Source: Collimonas sp. OK307
Lineage (GTDB): Bacteria; Pseudomonadota; Gammaproteobacteria; Burkholderiales; Burkholderiaceae_D
Assembly (NCBI RefSeq): GCF_900113705.1
Contig: NZ_FOQI01000016.1
Span: forward strand, 1-64,000
Length of the DNA stretch: 64,000 nucleotides
Reading direction: 5' to 3'
Part shown: one piece after another, positions 53,299 through 63,730 of the stretch
How positions within the stretch are numbered: the first letter of the stretch is position 1
Layout of the letters: each line of letters begins with the position of its first letter
The notes under the pieces: model-generated
Database searches by the model: none
Seen by the model: only the letters and a program-made list of their open reading frames with translations
What the model was told of the DNA's origin: nothing
Translations under genes and position numbers: made by a program

Positions 53299-56055
53299 TC
53301 ATGGCACTGCAGCCGTAAAAATGTCGGCCCACAATTGTTTCACCACCGATATTTCGACAGCAATGCGGGTTGCCACCACGCGCGCCCGTTCTTCTCCCTG
53401 CAAGCGGCCCTGATGCTGCAATTTACGGAAAGTCCGGTAAGCGTCGGCCACCGCATTAGCCAATCCTGCATCAATCAAACCGAGTTCGCCGCACAGTTTC
53501 AACAAGGCGATATTGCCGATGTCCGCGGTCAGTTGCGGATAAGCTGCGGCATGGCGCAAGATCAGGAATTGCACCAGGAATTCGATATCGATCATGCCGC
53601 CGGCATCGTGCTTGAGGTCGAAACGATCGCTGCGGTTCGGATGGGCATCGCGCATTTTCTGGCGCATATCCAGCACTTCGCTTTGCAGCAGTTTGGCGTC
53701 GCGCATCTGGCGTAATACTTCCACGCGCAGGGTTTCGAAGCGTTCGCCTATCGCGGCGTCGCCGGCGCAGAAGCGGGCTCGAGTCAGGGCCTGGTGTTCC
53801 CACAGCCATGCCGACTGGCGCTGGTATTTTTCAAATTTGCCAAATGAAGACACCAGCAATCCGCTGGCGCCGTCGGGGCGCAATGCGATATCGATATCGA
53901 ACAGGATACCGGCCGGCGTATGGCTGGTCATCCAGGTAATGAAACGCTGCGCCAGCTTCGCGTAGAGGGCCGGGCCGTCCTGGTCCTCATCGTCGTAGAG
54001 GAATACTACGTCCAGGTCGGAGACATAGCCAAGTTCCTTGCCGCCCAGTTTGCCGTAGGCGATGACAGTGAATAGCGGCGTCTCGCGATGGCGGCCCGGC
54101 ATCATGCTCCAGATGGCTTGTACGGTGGCGGCCACCAGGATGTCGGCCAGGATCGATAGATGATCGGCCAGCGCCTCGACGCTGAGCATGCCTTCCAGAT
54201 CCTGCGCCAGCAGGCGGAACTGCTGGGCATGGTGCATTTCGCGCAGGATATCCATCTGCCGCTCGGTGTCGCCGGGAGCGGTTTCGAGTTGACGCCGGCA
54301 CTCCTGGGCAAATACCGGCCAGTCCGGCGCTGCATTCAGGCTGCGCGGATCCAGCAATTCATCCAGCAGGATAGGGTGCTGGGTCAGGTATTTTGCGGCC
54401 CAGTCGCTGGCGCTGATCATGCGGATCACGCGGTGCAGGGTGGTGGGGTATTCAGTCAGGAGCGCCAGATAGGCGGCGCGGCGCGCAATCGCTTCCAGGA
54501 AATCCAGCAGGCGGCTAAGGGTCGGCAGATGGCGCTCGGGTTCGGGGATCGCTGCCACCACCGGCAACGCCGCGTTGACCAGGGCCAGCAGACGCGTACG
54601 GCTGGCCACCGGCAGGTTCTGCACCCGCGTCGATTGCCAGGTCGTGACCAGTCGCTGCGCCGCTGCCGATGCGTCGGAGAATCCGCAATGCGTCAATACC
54701 AGGGCAATCGTTTCGCGGCTATCGGTTTCGCTCAGGGTATGCAGCACATTGTCGCTGTCATCCCAGTCTTTCTGGCTGGGGCGGCCATGCTGCTTGTCCT
54801 TGAAGATGTCGCCGAACTGGGCGTCGACCAGGGCCCGGTGCTGGTCGAGTACCGGCATCAATGACGCCACATCGGTAAAACCCATGGCCTGGGCGATGAT
54901 CAGGCAATCCGCCTGATTGGTGGGGAAAGTGTGGGTTTGCGCATCGTCCAGGTATTGCAGCCGGTGTTCCAGGCTGCGCAGGAAATCATAGGCGGTCAGC
55001 AATTTATCAACGACTTCGGCATCCAGCAGGTTTTTGGCGGCCAGGGTACGCAGAGTGGCGCGGGTGGAGCGGTCGCGCAAGTCGCAATCGCGGCCGCCGC
55101 GGATGAGCTGGAATACCTGTGCCAGGAATTCGATTTCGCGAATCCCGCCACGCCCCAGCTTGACGTTGTTGCTGCGTTCCGGATGCAATGCTTCCAGGCG
55201 CTGTACTTCCGTGCGGATTTGCGCGTGCATGGAGCGCATGGCGTCGATCGAACCGTAATCCAGATAGCGCCGGAACACGAACGGGCGGCTGATGTTCTCC
55301 AGGGTGGCGATATCTTCCGGCCGGCCTGTCAGCGCGCGGGCTTTGCACCAGGCATAGCGCTCCCATTCACGGCCCTGGGTCACAAGATAAGCCTCAACCA
55401 TGTTGAAGCTGGCGACCAGCGGCCCTGAGGCGCCGTTCGGCCGCAGCGCCATGTCAACCCGGAAAGTGAAGCCGTCTTCGGTAATTTCAGACAGCGCGCC
55501 AATCAGCTTTTTGCCGAGCCGGGTAAAGAACTCGTGATTCGACAGTGAGCGCTGTTCAGCGCTGGTGGTCCGGGTGTCGCCATCTTCCGCATAGGTGAAA
55601 ATCAGGTCGATATCGGAAGAAACATTGAGTTCGCAGCCGCCCAGCTTGCCCATGCCTAAGACGATCAGCTCCTGAGGCTGACCCGATTCTTCGCCGACCG
55701 GGGCACCATGCAACGCCATCATGTCGACAGTCAATGCCGCCAGGTGGGTTTGCACCGCAAATTCGGCAAATGTGGTGACCGCGCTCACCACTTCATCCAG
55801 ATCGGCGACGCCGCGCAAATCGCGTTCGATCAGGGTGCAAACCAGCAGGTTGCGCAGGCGGCGCATGGCGCGCGGTAACGGCATGCCGGAATCTGTTTCT
55901 CTTTGTAACAGTTGATTAAGCAGCATCGGGCTGACGGTTAATCTTGTTACCGGCTTGGCCAATTCAGCGATCTGTTCGGCGCGTCCGGCTTCGGCATTGA
56001 CCCAGCGGAAAAAATAACGAGAGGCGGCGGTGCTGCTTAATAGGGATGGAGTCAC
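53299..56055 (-). CDS. glnE: Glutamine-synthetase adenylyltransferase/deadenylylase
   Basis: The 918-residue protein has two nucleotidyltransferase domains with G-x-G/D-x-D motifs: GMGKLGGCELNVSSDIDLIF (N-terminal, deadenylylation) and AYGKLGGKELGYVSDLDVVFLYDDE (C-terminal, adenylylation), joined by helical regions. It adjusts glutamine synthetase in response to PII and glutamine. The start codon is GTG without a visible ribosome-binding site, so the true start may lie slightly downstream. Confidence 0.94.
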   Translation of the reverse strand: MTPSLLSSTAASRYFFRWVNAEAGRAEQIAELAKPVTRLTVSPMLLNQLLQRETDSGMPLPRAMRRLRNLLVCTLIERDLRGVADLDEVVSAVTTFAEFAVQTHLAALTVDMMALHGAPVGEESGQPQELIVLGMGKLGGCELNVSSDIDLIFTYAEDGDTRTTSAEQRSLSNHEFFTRLGKKLIGALSEITEDGFTFRVDMALRPNGASGPLVASFNMVEAYLVTQGREWERYAWCKARALTGRPEDIATLENISRPFVFRRYLDYGSIDAMRSMHAQIRTEVQRLEALHPERSNNVKLGRGGIREIEFLAQVFQLIRGGRDCDLRDRSTRATLRTLAAKNLLDAEVVDKLLTAYDFLRSLEHRLQYLDDAQTHTFPTNQADCLIIAQAMGFTDVASLMPVLDQHRALVDAQFGDIFKDKQHGRPSQKDWDDSDNVLHTLSETDSRETIALVLTHCGFSDASAAAQRLVTTWQSTRVQNLPVASRTRLLALVNAALPVVAAIPEPERHLPTLSRLLDFLEAIARRAAYLALLTEYPTTLHRVIRMISASDWAAKYLTQHPILLDELLDPRSLNAAPDWPVFAQECRRQLETAPGDTERQMDILREMHHAQQFRLLAQDLEGMLSVEALADHLSILADILVAATVQAIWSMMPGRHRETPLFTVIAYGKLGGKELGYVSDLDVVFLYDDEDQDGPALYAKLAQRFITWMTSHTPAGILFDIDIALRPDGASGLLVSSFGKFEKYQRQSAWLWEHQALTRARFCAGDAAIGERFETLRVEVLRQMRDAKLLQSEVLDMRQKMRDAHPNRSDRFDLKHDAGGMIDIEFLVQFLILRHAAAYPQLTADIGNIALLKLCGELGLIDAGLANAVADAYRTFRKLQHQGRLQGEERARVVATRIAVEISVVKQLWADIFTAAVP

Positions 56056-56417
56056 AGGAATAGAGTCGCAGGTTTAAAGGGTAGATGGCGCAAAATTCAA
56101 AAAAATCGGGCAGCGGTCATTAGCTGGATTTGCGGTTTGTTTGCAGCTTGATTTACAGCTGATCTGCGGCCAGATTTCGGCCTTTCTGATTTTTTATCTA
56201 TATGCATGCTGATCCATGCGAACATATAGGCTGGCAGCTTGTCGAACTTCAATAACTTGCCAATCTGGAATCGATCAGATGCAGCCGATTTATTTTACTT
56301 CCTATCCCCGGTCAGTTGGGGGACAGTGTGTAGGGTGACTCGCCGCAAGTTTCCTGGCGGCTCTGTTATCTGTGCCTTACCCTGTCTCACAATGATTAAT
56401 TTTACCCATTCTGATTG
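56056..56417. other. Divergent intergenic region of glnE and yhdP
   Basis: The gap has two small hairpins, cccc-ggtcagtt-gggg (about 56307-56322) and gccgc-aagtttcct-ggcggc (about 56341-56361), upstream of yhdP. They may affect yhdP translation, but no known RNA motif is recognised. Confidence 0.4.
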
Positions 56418-59400
56418 ATGTTGGAAGAACAAGCAAAAATTCCGCCGCCGGCTAGCAAGATTGCCATCTGCTGGCGCGCCGGAATTGCCACCTACAAACA
56501 CATAAACCTGGTGACCCATCATCTGCTGGGCGCCTTGTTGACGTTGTTGATCGTGGCGTATTTCGTGTTTTGCGGACTGTTCCTGGGTTTGCGTTATGTA
56601 GTGTTGCCGAATGTCGGCTACTACAAGGCGGAGGTCGAGCATATCGTCAGTAAAACGGTAGGCAATCCGATTACGATAGGCGCGATCCAGGCATCCTGGC
56701 ATGGTTTGCAGCCGCGTCTGGTGCTGGACAACGTCGTGGTTCACGATAAAGAGGGCCAGACTGCACTGACCTTGCCGCAGGTAGCGGCGACCATTTCCTG
56801 GCGTTCCGCGCTGGTAGGCGGGGTCCGGCTGGCTTCACTGGAAATCAATAAACCCGATTTGCAAGTCGAACGCGATGCCCAAGGCAACCTGTTCGTCGCC
56901 GGCATTCTGGTCAACTCAAAACAGGAAAACGACGGCGCGGGAGCCGAATGGCTGCTGGCCCAACGCAAGATCGTGATTCGCGACGGCCAGGTGCGCTGGC
57001 GCGACGATCTGCGCAAGGCGCCGGAACTGATCCTGACCAATATCGATCTGGTGCTGCAAAATCGCTGGCGCCGCCATCAGTTCTCGGCGCGTGCAACACC
57101 GCCTGCTTCTTTTGCGGCACCGCTGGATCTACGAGCCAATTTTGTCCATCCTGCATTTGCCGAAAAGACTGCCGACTTCAAACGCTGGACCGGCACCCTC
57201 TACGCCAATCTGCACGATGCCGATGTGACCGTGTGGAAACCGTATTTCGATTACCCCCTCGATATCAGTCAAGGCAAGGGCGCGGTGCAAGCCTGGCTTG
57301 ACCTGGATCACGCCAAGGTGACCAACTTTACCGCCGATCTTGAGTTGAATGACCTGGCCATGCAATTACGGCCAGACTTGCAGCCTCTGGCTTTGGCAAA
57401 TGTCAGCGGACGCGTTTCCGCGCATGAAGAATTAGGGCCGGCGCCGCAAGATGGCACGCCGGCCTTCGGCGCCAACGGCCATGCGGTAACGCTCACTGAT
57501 TTTTCATTGAAAACCGCGGATGGCCTGAGTTTGCCGCGTACCTCCATCAGCGAATCTTATATGCCGGCGCAAGGCAAGCAAGCAGAGAAATACAGCTTGC
57601 AGGCCAAGCTGCTGGATTTACAAACCATAGCAAGTTTTGTCCAGCGCTTGCCCCTGAGTGCCGCGCAGATCAAGATGATCGACGATTTCGCGCCGCGCGG
57701 CCGGCTGCGGGCTTTTTCCGCGCAATGGCAGGGCGCTTACCCGGCGATTGCGACATACAGCGCAAAAGGCAGCTTTGAGGGTTTGACCATCAATGCCCAG
57801 GCGCCACATGCAGCGCAGCCGAAGACGGCCAGCCAGCCGGCGCAAGCGGCGGTGCCCGGGATTCCTGGCGTCGACAATCTGACCGGCAGCATCAACGCCA
57901 GCCAGGATGGCGGCAGCCTGACCCTGAAATCGGAAAAGGCGCAGCTGGATTTGCCAGGCTTTTTCGGAACGCCGTTGCAGGTCTTCGACAAACTCGATAT
58001 GCAGGCTCGCTGGAATTTTCAGCAAAATAATGTGCTGTTAAAAATCGATAGCATGAGTTTTGTGCAGGACGGTTTGATTGGATCGCTGTCCGGCAGTCAC
58101 CTGCTGCCTCTACAAGACCGGCATGGTGCGGCGCTGGGAGTGATTGACATGACCGGCAGCATCAGTGAATTCGACGTCAAGAAAATCGGCAACTATCTGC
58201 CGTTGCATACTCCTGAGCATTTACGCAACTGGCTGGTCGGCGCGCTTAAAGACGGCAAGGCAAAAGATGTCACGATCCGGCTCAAAGGCGATCTCGCCGA
58301 TTTCCCGTTCCGCACCGATCCAGCCAACCCCAAAGCCAACCCTAAGGCGCAAGGTGAATTCAGCATTGCCGGGAAAATAGAAAACGGCACGCTGGAATAC
58401 GATCCCGGTCATTTCGGCCAGGATGGTAAACAACCCTTGTGGCCGTTGCTGGAAAAGATAGACGGCACCATCGCGCTGGACCGCACGCGTTTACAGATCA
58501 AGGCCGCCACTGCGCAAACCTCAGGTGTGACGGTGAGCGATGTGACGGCGACGATGCCTGATCTGTCATCGCACGATGAGATGTTGCTGATCGATGGCAG
58601 TGCAGCGGGCGCTTTGCAGAATTTTGTGCAGTTCACCAAGAATAGTCCGGTGCAGCACTGGATCGGCGGGTTTACCGACGAATCGCAAGCCAAAGGCAAC
58701 GCCAAGCTGGAATTGAACCTGCAATTACCGCTGGCCCATCTTATCGATAGCAAGGTCACCGGCGCATTGCAGTTCCAGAACAATGACGTAATCCTGCAAA
58801 AAGCCATCCCGCCTATCGCCAATGCCACCGGCCAGCTTGAGTTCAATGAAAAGGGCTTTAACCTGAACGGCATCAAAGGCAATATGCTGGGCGGCCCGGC
58901 GCAGGTCAGCGGCGGTACCCAAGCCGATCATCAGACCCTGGTCAAAGTGGAGGGCAGCGCTGCTATTGACGGCTTGCGCGCCATGTATCCAACCGCGTCG
59001 ATGCAAAAACTGCTGTCGCATGCCAGCGGCAGCAGCCGTTACACCGCCAACATCGCGATCCGCGATCATCATACCGAGCTGGTGGTCGAGTCCAGCCTGC
59101 AAGGCATGGGCCTGGATTTTCCGGAACCCTTGCGCAAGAGTGCCAGTGAGGCCATGCCGCTCAAATTCGAATGGCTGGGCGTGGCTTCCGACGATGCGGC
59201 AATGTTGCGTGATGAGCTCAGGCTGACGTTAGGATCGGCCATCGTCGCCCGCTATCAGCGGCAGAAACCTCTCAACAGTCCTGGCGGGGCCAATAAGGAG
59301 GCTGACTGGAAAATACTGCGCGGCGGCATCGGCATCAATGCACCGGTGCCTGAGCCGGATAGCGGTGTGGCGGTCAACCTGAATGCCAAGTCCTTGAATA

Positions 59401-60623
59401 TCGATGCCTGGAACAGTCTGACCGGCGCCTTGAACGACCAGGCCACTGCCAAAGCAGGGGACGAATCAGCGTTGTCTGGCCTGGCGCAGTACGCAGAGCC
59501 GAATCTGGTCTCGGTCAGGGCTAACCAGTTGATCTTGCTCGGCAAGACGCTGGACAACGTGGTGCTTGGCGCTTCGTATCAAAAGAACGCATGGCAAGTC
59601 AACGTTGATTCCAAGCAGGCGTCGGGCTATGTCACCTGGAATGCATCGCCGTCCGGACGCGGCCTCGGCAAGGTCACTGCGCGCCTGTCTTCGCTGATCA
59701 TTCCACAGGGCGGCGAATCGGACGTTGGCGAGGTGCTCGAAGGTAAAGGAAGCTCCACCCAGATCCCGGGACTGGATATTGTCGCCGAGGATTTCCAGTT
59801 ACTCGGCAAGAAACTGGGACGCCTCGAATTGATCGCCAACAATGTACGCGCTAATGTCGGAAACGAGTGGCGTATTCATAAATTGTCGATCAAGAATCCT
59901 GATGCGGAGTTGAAGGCAGACGGCAAATGGACTACCGTCAACGGCGATAACACCACCAGCCTGACCTATGCCATGGATATCGCCGACGCCGGCAAACTGC
60001 TGGATCGCTTCGGTTTTGCGCATGTGTTGCGTGCGGCCAAAGGGCGCATGGACGGCGAGGTCAGCTGGAAGGGTCTGCCGTTCACCATGGATATTCCATC
60101 GCTGTCCGGCCAGGTGAATCTGGATATGGCGTCAGGCCAGTTCCTGAAGGTTGATCCGGGCGCCGCCAAGCTGCTCGGGGTGCTGAGCCTGCAATCCTTG
60201 CCGCGCCGCCTGACCCTGGATTTTCGCGATATTTTTTCTGAAGGTTTCGCCTTCGACAGCGTGGTCGGCACTGCCTCGATCGCGCAGGGCAAGGCGCGCA
60301 CCGATAATTTCAAGATGCGCGGTGTGAGCGCCACGGTATTGATGGATGGCGTCGCCGATATTGCCCATGAAACCCAGGACTTGCATGTGGCGGTGCTGCC
60401 CGAAATCAGTGCCGGCACGGCCTCGGTGGCGCTGCTGGCGATCAATCCGGTAATCGGCATCGGCACTTTCCTGGCGCAACTGTTCTTGCGCGATCCGCTG
60501 ATGCGCGCCTTCACCTTTGAATATAATATTACCGGCGCCTGGACCGATCCGGTGGTCACTAAACTGGACCACAAGACCGAAGCACCGGCAGCGAATACGC
60601 CGGGTCTGTCTTCCGGCCGCTGA
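56418..60623 (+). CDS. yhdP: YhdP-family AsmA-like protein (phospholipid transport)
   Basis: The 1401-residue protein has one N-terminal membrane helix (about 37-60, LLGALLTLLIVAYFVFCGLFLGL) and a very long periplasmic beta-rich region ending in an AsmA-like C terminus (GVSATVLMDGVADIAHETQDLHVAVLPEISAGTASVALLAINPVIGIGTFLAQLFLRDPL). YhdP, TamB and YdbH form bridges carrying phospholipids to the outer membrane in E. coli. ATG 56418 and TTG 56415 are both possible starts; neither has a good ribosome-binding site. It leads a yhdP-nit-tldD group conserved with glnE. Confidence 0.92.
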   Translation: MLEEQAKIPPPASKIAICWRAGIATYKHINLVTHHLLGALLTLLIVAYFVFCGLFLGLRYVVLPNVGYYKAEVEHIVSKTVGNPITIGAIQASWHGLQPRLVLDNVVVHDKEGQTALTLPQVAATISWRSALVGGVRLASLEINKPDLQVERDAQGNLFVAGILVNSKQENDGAGAEWLLAQRKIVIRDGQVRWRDDLRKAPELILTNIDLVLQNRWRRHQFSARATPPASFAAPLDLRANFVHPAFAEKTADFKRWTGTLYANLHDADVTVWKPYFDYPLDISQGKGAVQAWLDLDHAKVTNFTADLELNDLAMQLRPDLQPLALANVSGRVSAHEELGPAPQDGTPAFGANGHAVTLTDFSLKTADGLSLPRTSISESYMPAQGKQAEKYSLQAKLLDLQTIASFVQRLPLSAAQIKMIDDFAPRGRLRAFSAQWQGAYPAIATYSAKGSFEGLTINAQAPHAAQPKTASQPAQAAVPGIPGVDNLTGSINASQDGGSLTLKSEKAQLDLPGFFGTPLQVFDKLDMQARWNFQQNNVLLKIDSMSFVQDGLIGSLSGSHLLPLQDRHGAALGVIDMTGSISEFDVKKIGNYLPLHTPEHLRNWLVGALKDGKAKDVTIRLKGDLADFPFRTDPANPKANPKAQGEFSIAGKIENGTLEYDPGHFGQDGKQPLWPLLEKIDGTIALDRTRLQIKAATAQTSGVTVSDVTATMPDLSSHDEMLLIDGSAAGALQNFVQFTKNSPVQHWIGGFTDESQAKGNAKLELNLQLPLAHLIDSKVTGALQFQNNDVILQKAIPPIANATGQLEFNEKGFNLNGIKGNMLGGPAQVSGGTQADHQTLVKVEGSAAIDGLRAMYPTASMQKLLSHASGSSRYTANIAIRDHHTELVVESSLQGMGLDFPEPLRKSASEAMPLKFEWLGVASDDAAMLRDELRLTLGSAIVARYQRQKPLNSPGGANKEADWKILRGGIGINAPVPEPDSGVAVNLNAKSLNIDAWNSLTGALNDQATAKAGDESALSGLAQYAEPNLVSVRANQLILLGKTLDNVVLGASYQKNAWQVNVDSKQASGYVTWNASPSGRGLGKVTARLSSLIIPQGGESDVGEVLEGKGSSTQIPGLDIVAEDFQLLGKKLGRLELIANNVRANVGNEWRIHKLSIKNPDAELKADGKWTTVNGDNTTSLTYAMDIADAGKLLDRFGFAHVLRAAKGRMDGEVSWKGLPFTMDIPSLSGQVNLDMASGQFLKVDPGAAKLLGVLSLQSLPRRLTLDFRDIFSEGFAFDSVVGTASIAQGKARTDNFKMRGVSATVLMDGVADIAHETQDLHVAVLPEISAGTASVALLAINPVIGIGTFLAQLFLRDPLMRAFTFEYNITGAWTDPVVTKLDHKTEAPAANTPGLSSGR

Positions 60624-60680
60624 TTCAGCTTGTTGTCAACTTATTGTCGATTTATCTCACCAGCGCAGGAGTTCAGCACC

Positions 60681-61514
60681 ATGAGCCAGGCACCATTGCA
60701 GCAAGACAGCTCAGCCAGTTTCAAAGTTGCCGCGATCCAGATGGTGTCGACGCCGGTGCTGGAAGAAAACTTCAATACGGCGCGGCGCCTGGTGGCCGAT
60801 GCTGCCGGGCAGGGCGCGCAACTGGTGTTGTTGCCCGAATACTGGCCGATCATGGGCATGCATGAAGCCGACAAGCTGACCTGCGCCGAAGCCCTTGATC
60901 AAGGGCCGATCCAGACTCTCATGGCGCAACTGGCAAGAGAGCATGCCATCTGGCTGATCGGCGGTACCTTGCCAATGATTGCCGATGAGGTTGGCAAAGT
61001 GCTTAACACCACGCTAGTCTACGGCCCCGACGGCCACCGCGTCAGCCGCTATGACAAGATCCATTTGTTCAGTTTCAGTCAAGGCGAAGAATCCTACGAC
61101 GAGGCGCGCACGATTGTCTACGGCAAGGAAGTGGGCAGTTTCGAGGCGCCGTTTGGCAAGGTGGGCTTGTCGGTTTGTTACGACCTGCGTTTTCCCGAGT
61201 TGTACCGGGCACTTGGCGATTGCAGCTTGATAGTGGTGCCGGCCGCTTTTACCTACACCACTGGCAAAGCCCATTGGGAAACCCTGTTGCGCGCCCGCGC
61301 CATCGAAAACCAGTGTTATGTGCTGGCGGCGGCACAAGGCGGCAAACATCCGAACGGCCGCCGTACCTGGGGCCACAGCATGCTGATCGACCCTTGGGGT
61401 GAAATTAAATCGGTGCTGACGGAAGGCGAGGGCCTTGTCAGCGGCACTATCGACCCCCATTTCCTTGAGGGAGTGCGGGCCAGTTTGCCGGCATTGCTGC
61501 ACCGCAAGTTATAG
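60681..61514 (+). CDS. Carbon-nitrogen hydrolase (nitrilase superfamily, Nit-type)
   Basis: The 277-residue protein has the catalytic triad of the family: E53 (LLPEYWP), K126 (YDKIHLF) and C166 (VCYDLRFPE). Nit1-type enzymes in this position hydrolyse deaminated glutathione, a metabolite-repair role; that exact activity is inferred from the family. AGGAG lies 10 bases before the ATG at 60681. It is between yhdP and tldD. Confidence 0.92.
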   Translation: MSQAPLQQDSSASFKVAAIQMVSTPVLEENFNTARRLVADAAGQGAQLVLLPEYWPIMGMHEADKLTCAEALDQGPIQTLMAQLAREHAIWLIGGTLPMIADEVGKVLNTTLVYGPDGHRVSRYDKIHLFSFSQGEESYDEARTIVYGKEVGSFEAPFGKVGLSVCYDLRFPELYRALGDCSLIVVPAAFTYTTGKAHWETLLRARAIENQCYVLAAAQGGKHPNGRRTWGHSMLIDPWGEIKSVLTEGEGLVSGTIDPHFLEGVRASLPALLHRKL

Positions 61515-61530
61515 AAATTATTGGCAATAC

Positions 61531-61579
61531 GAATTTGCTATTGAATTTGCTATTGAATTTACTATTAGATATTACTATT
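61531..61579. repeat. 12-bp tandem repeat upstream of tldD
   Basis: Two perfect units gaatttgctatt (61531-61542, 61543-61554) are followed by gaatttactatt (61555-61566) and a fourth, weaker unit (agatattactatt). The array ends about 75 bases before the tldD start. It is outside any gene. Confidence 0.75.
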
Positions 61580-61653
61580 TTCGCCGCTGCGGCCAGCTCA
61601 GCCTGGGATGCTCTACAATCCCACTTAACATCACAGTAAAACCGGAATTACCA

Positions 61654-63114
61654 ATGAAACCATTTGAACCAAACCTGAGCACTTTAGCCGTTGCGCGCGA
61701 TATCCTGCTGACTCCGTTCGGCCTCGACGAATCGAGCTTGCTGAAAGCGCTGGGGACCATGTTCACGCACAAGGTCGATTACGCCGACCTGTACTTCCAG
61801 TTCACCAAGAGCGAAGGCTGGAGCCTGGAAGAAGGCATCGTCAAGACCGGTAGTTTCTCTATCGATCAGGGTGTAGGCGTGCGCGCCATTTCCGGCGACA
61901 AGACCGCTTTTTCGTATTCCGATGAAATCTCCGAACGCGCCTTGCACGATGCCGCGGTAGCAACTCGCACCATCGCCCGCCAAGGCGCCGGCAAGATCAA
62001 GATTGCCGGCGGCATGCAACAAAACGGCGGCCGTTCATTGTATTTGCCGCACGATCCGCTGGTGTCGCTGGACGCCACCGAAAAGGTCAAACTGCTGGAA
62101 CGGGTGGAGCGCATGGCGCGCGCCAAGGATCCGCGCGTGGTGCAAGTGATGGCCGGCCTGGCCGGAGAATACGATGTGGTGCTGGTGGCACGTAGCGACG
62201 GCGTGATTGCCGCCGATATCCGTCCTCTGGTACGACTCTCGGTAACAGTCATCGTCGAACAGAACGGCCGCCGCGAAACCGGCAGCAGCGGTGGCGGTGG
62301 ACGTTATAGCTACGCCTATTTCAATGACGCCATACTGGACCAGTATGCTGCCGACGCGGTTGCCTCGGCACTGGTGAATCTGGATGCGCGGCCAGCCCCG
62401 GCTGGCCCGATGACCGTGGTGCTTGGACCTGGCTGGCCAGGCATCCTGCTGCACGAAGCGATCGGCCACGGCCTGGAAGGCGATTTCAATCGCAAAGGCT
62501 CTAGCACATTTTCCGGTCGCATCGGCGAGCGTGTGGCAGCCAAAGGCGTCACCGTGGTCGATGACGGCACCATCGCCGATCGTCGCGGTTCGTTGAATAT
62601 CGACGACGAAGGCAATCCAAGCCAATGCACTACGCTGATTGAAGACGGTATCCTGAAAGGCTATATCCAGGACACCATGAACGCGCGTCTCATGAAGATG
62701 CCGGTGACCGGCAATGCGCGGCGCGAATCGTTCGCCCATCTGCCGATGCCGCGCATGACCAACACCTACATGCTGGCCGGTGACAAGGATCCGGCGGAGA
62801 TCCTGGCTTCGGTGAAAAACGGATTGTACGCAGTCAATTTCGGCGGCGGCCAGGTCGATATCACCAACGGCAAGTTCGTGTTCTCGGCCAGCGAAGCCTA
62901 CATGATTGAAAACGGCAAGGTTACTTATCCGGTCAAGGGCGCAACCCTGATCGGCAACGGTCCGGACGTCTTGCACCGGGTTTCCATGATCGGTAATGAC
63001 ATGAAGCTTGACCCAGGTGTCGGCGTCTGCGGCAAGGAAGGACAAAGCGTTCCGGTCGGTGTCGGTCAGCCAACCTTGCGTATTGATGGCGTGACTGTCG
63101 GCGGCACGGCTTAA
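61654..63114 (+). CDS. tldD: Metalloprotease TldD
   Basis: The 486-residue protein has the TldD zinc motif [12 protein letters not shown] (about 267-278) and the [26 protein letters not shown] and [20 protein letters not shown] segments. TldD with TldE cleaves modified peptides (microcin maturation, CcdA degradation); no tldE lies in the window, which is usual as the two genes are often unlinked. The start at 61654 is the family start [11 protein letters not shown]; the longer frame to 61435 overlaps the upstream gene. Confidence 0.95.
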   Translation: MKPFEPNLSTLAVARDILLTPFGLDESSLLKALGTMFTHKVDYADLYFQFTKSEGWSLEEGIVKTGSFSIDQGVGVRAISGDKTAFSYSDEISERALHDAAVATRTIARQGAGKIKIAGGMQQNGGRSLYLPHDPLVSLDATEKVKLLERVERMARAKDPRVVQVMAGLAGEYDVVLVARSDGVIAADIRPLVRLSVTVIVEQNGRRETGSSGGGGRYSYAYFNDAILDQYAADAVASALVNLDARPAPAGPMTVVLGPGWPGILLHEAIGHGLEGDFNRKGSSTFSGRIGERVAAKGVTVVDDGTIADRRGSLNIDDEGNPSQCTTLIEDGILKGYIQDTMNARLMKMPVTGNARRESFAHLPMPRMTNTYMLAGDKDPAEILASVKNGLYAVNFGGGQVDITNGKFVFSASEAYMIENGKVTYPVKGATLIGNGPDVLHRVSMIGNDMKLDPGVGVCGKEGQSVPVGVGQPTLRIDGVTVGGTA

Positions 63115-63118
63115 CGGC

Positions 63119-63592
63119 ATGGCAGAAGCAACGATGATGGAATGGCACTGGCTGCCATTCCAGGAGCTGAGTACTGTGCAATTGTATGCAGCGATGCAAT
63201 TGCGGCAGCGGGTGTTCGTGCTGGAGCAAACCTGCGTGTTTCAGGATGCCGACGGCATCGATCTGTATTCCTGGCACGGTTTGGGTTACCTGCCCAACGG
63301 CGAACTGGGCGCGTATGCGCGCATCGTGCCGCCGGGTAAAGCGTTTAACCTGCCGTCGATAGGGCGGGTAGTGACAGCACCTGAACTGCGCGGCAAGGGT
63401 GCGGGCAACGAACTGGTGCAGCAAGCGATGGCGGAAACCATCAAGCTATTTCCGGGACATGACATCAAGATTGGCGCGCAAGCACATCTGCAGCGGTTTT
63501 ATGGCAGCTTTGGCTTTAAGCCGGTTGGTGAACTGTATGACGAAGATGGTATTTCTCACATCCATATGATTGCGCCGTCGAGTTCTGCCTGA
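63119..63592 (+). CDS. ElaA-type GNAT acetyltransferase
   Basis: The 157-residue protein has the ElaA signatures WHWLPFQELSTVQLYAAMQLRQRVFVLEQTCVFQDADGID, GRVVTAPELRGKGAGNELVQQAM and GAQAHLQRFYGSFGFKPVGELYDEDGISHIHMI. The acetyl-CoA loop is RGKGAG. Its target is unknown. It begins 4 bases after the tldD stop and is probably co-transcribed. Confidence 0.9.
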   Translation: MAEATMMEWHWLPFQELSTVQLYAAMQLRQRVFVLEQTCVFQDADGIDLYSWHGLGYLPNGELGAYARIVPPGKAFNLPSIGRVVTAPELRGKGAGNELVQQAMAETIKLFPGHDIKIGAQAHLQRFYGSFGFKPVGELYDEDGISHIHMIAPSSSA

Positions 63593-63730
63593 TTTGTGTT
63601 GATCTAAGATTAATGCATTGGGCTGAAATCGCGTTAGTCTCAGGATTTTCAATTTCCTCATCCCTCATCATGTTCAAACCGAGTTATCCTGCTCAGGCAA
63701 ATTAATAGCCGTCTTTACCAGGATGCCGAA

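Noticed and set aside
62035-63120. 361-codon minus-strand frame opposite tldD
   Set aside because: Mirror frame of tldD without family features.
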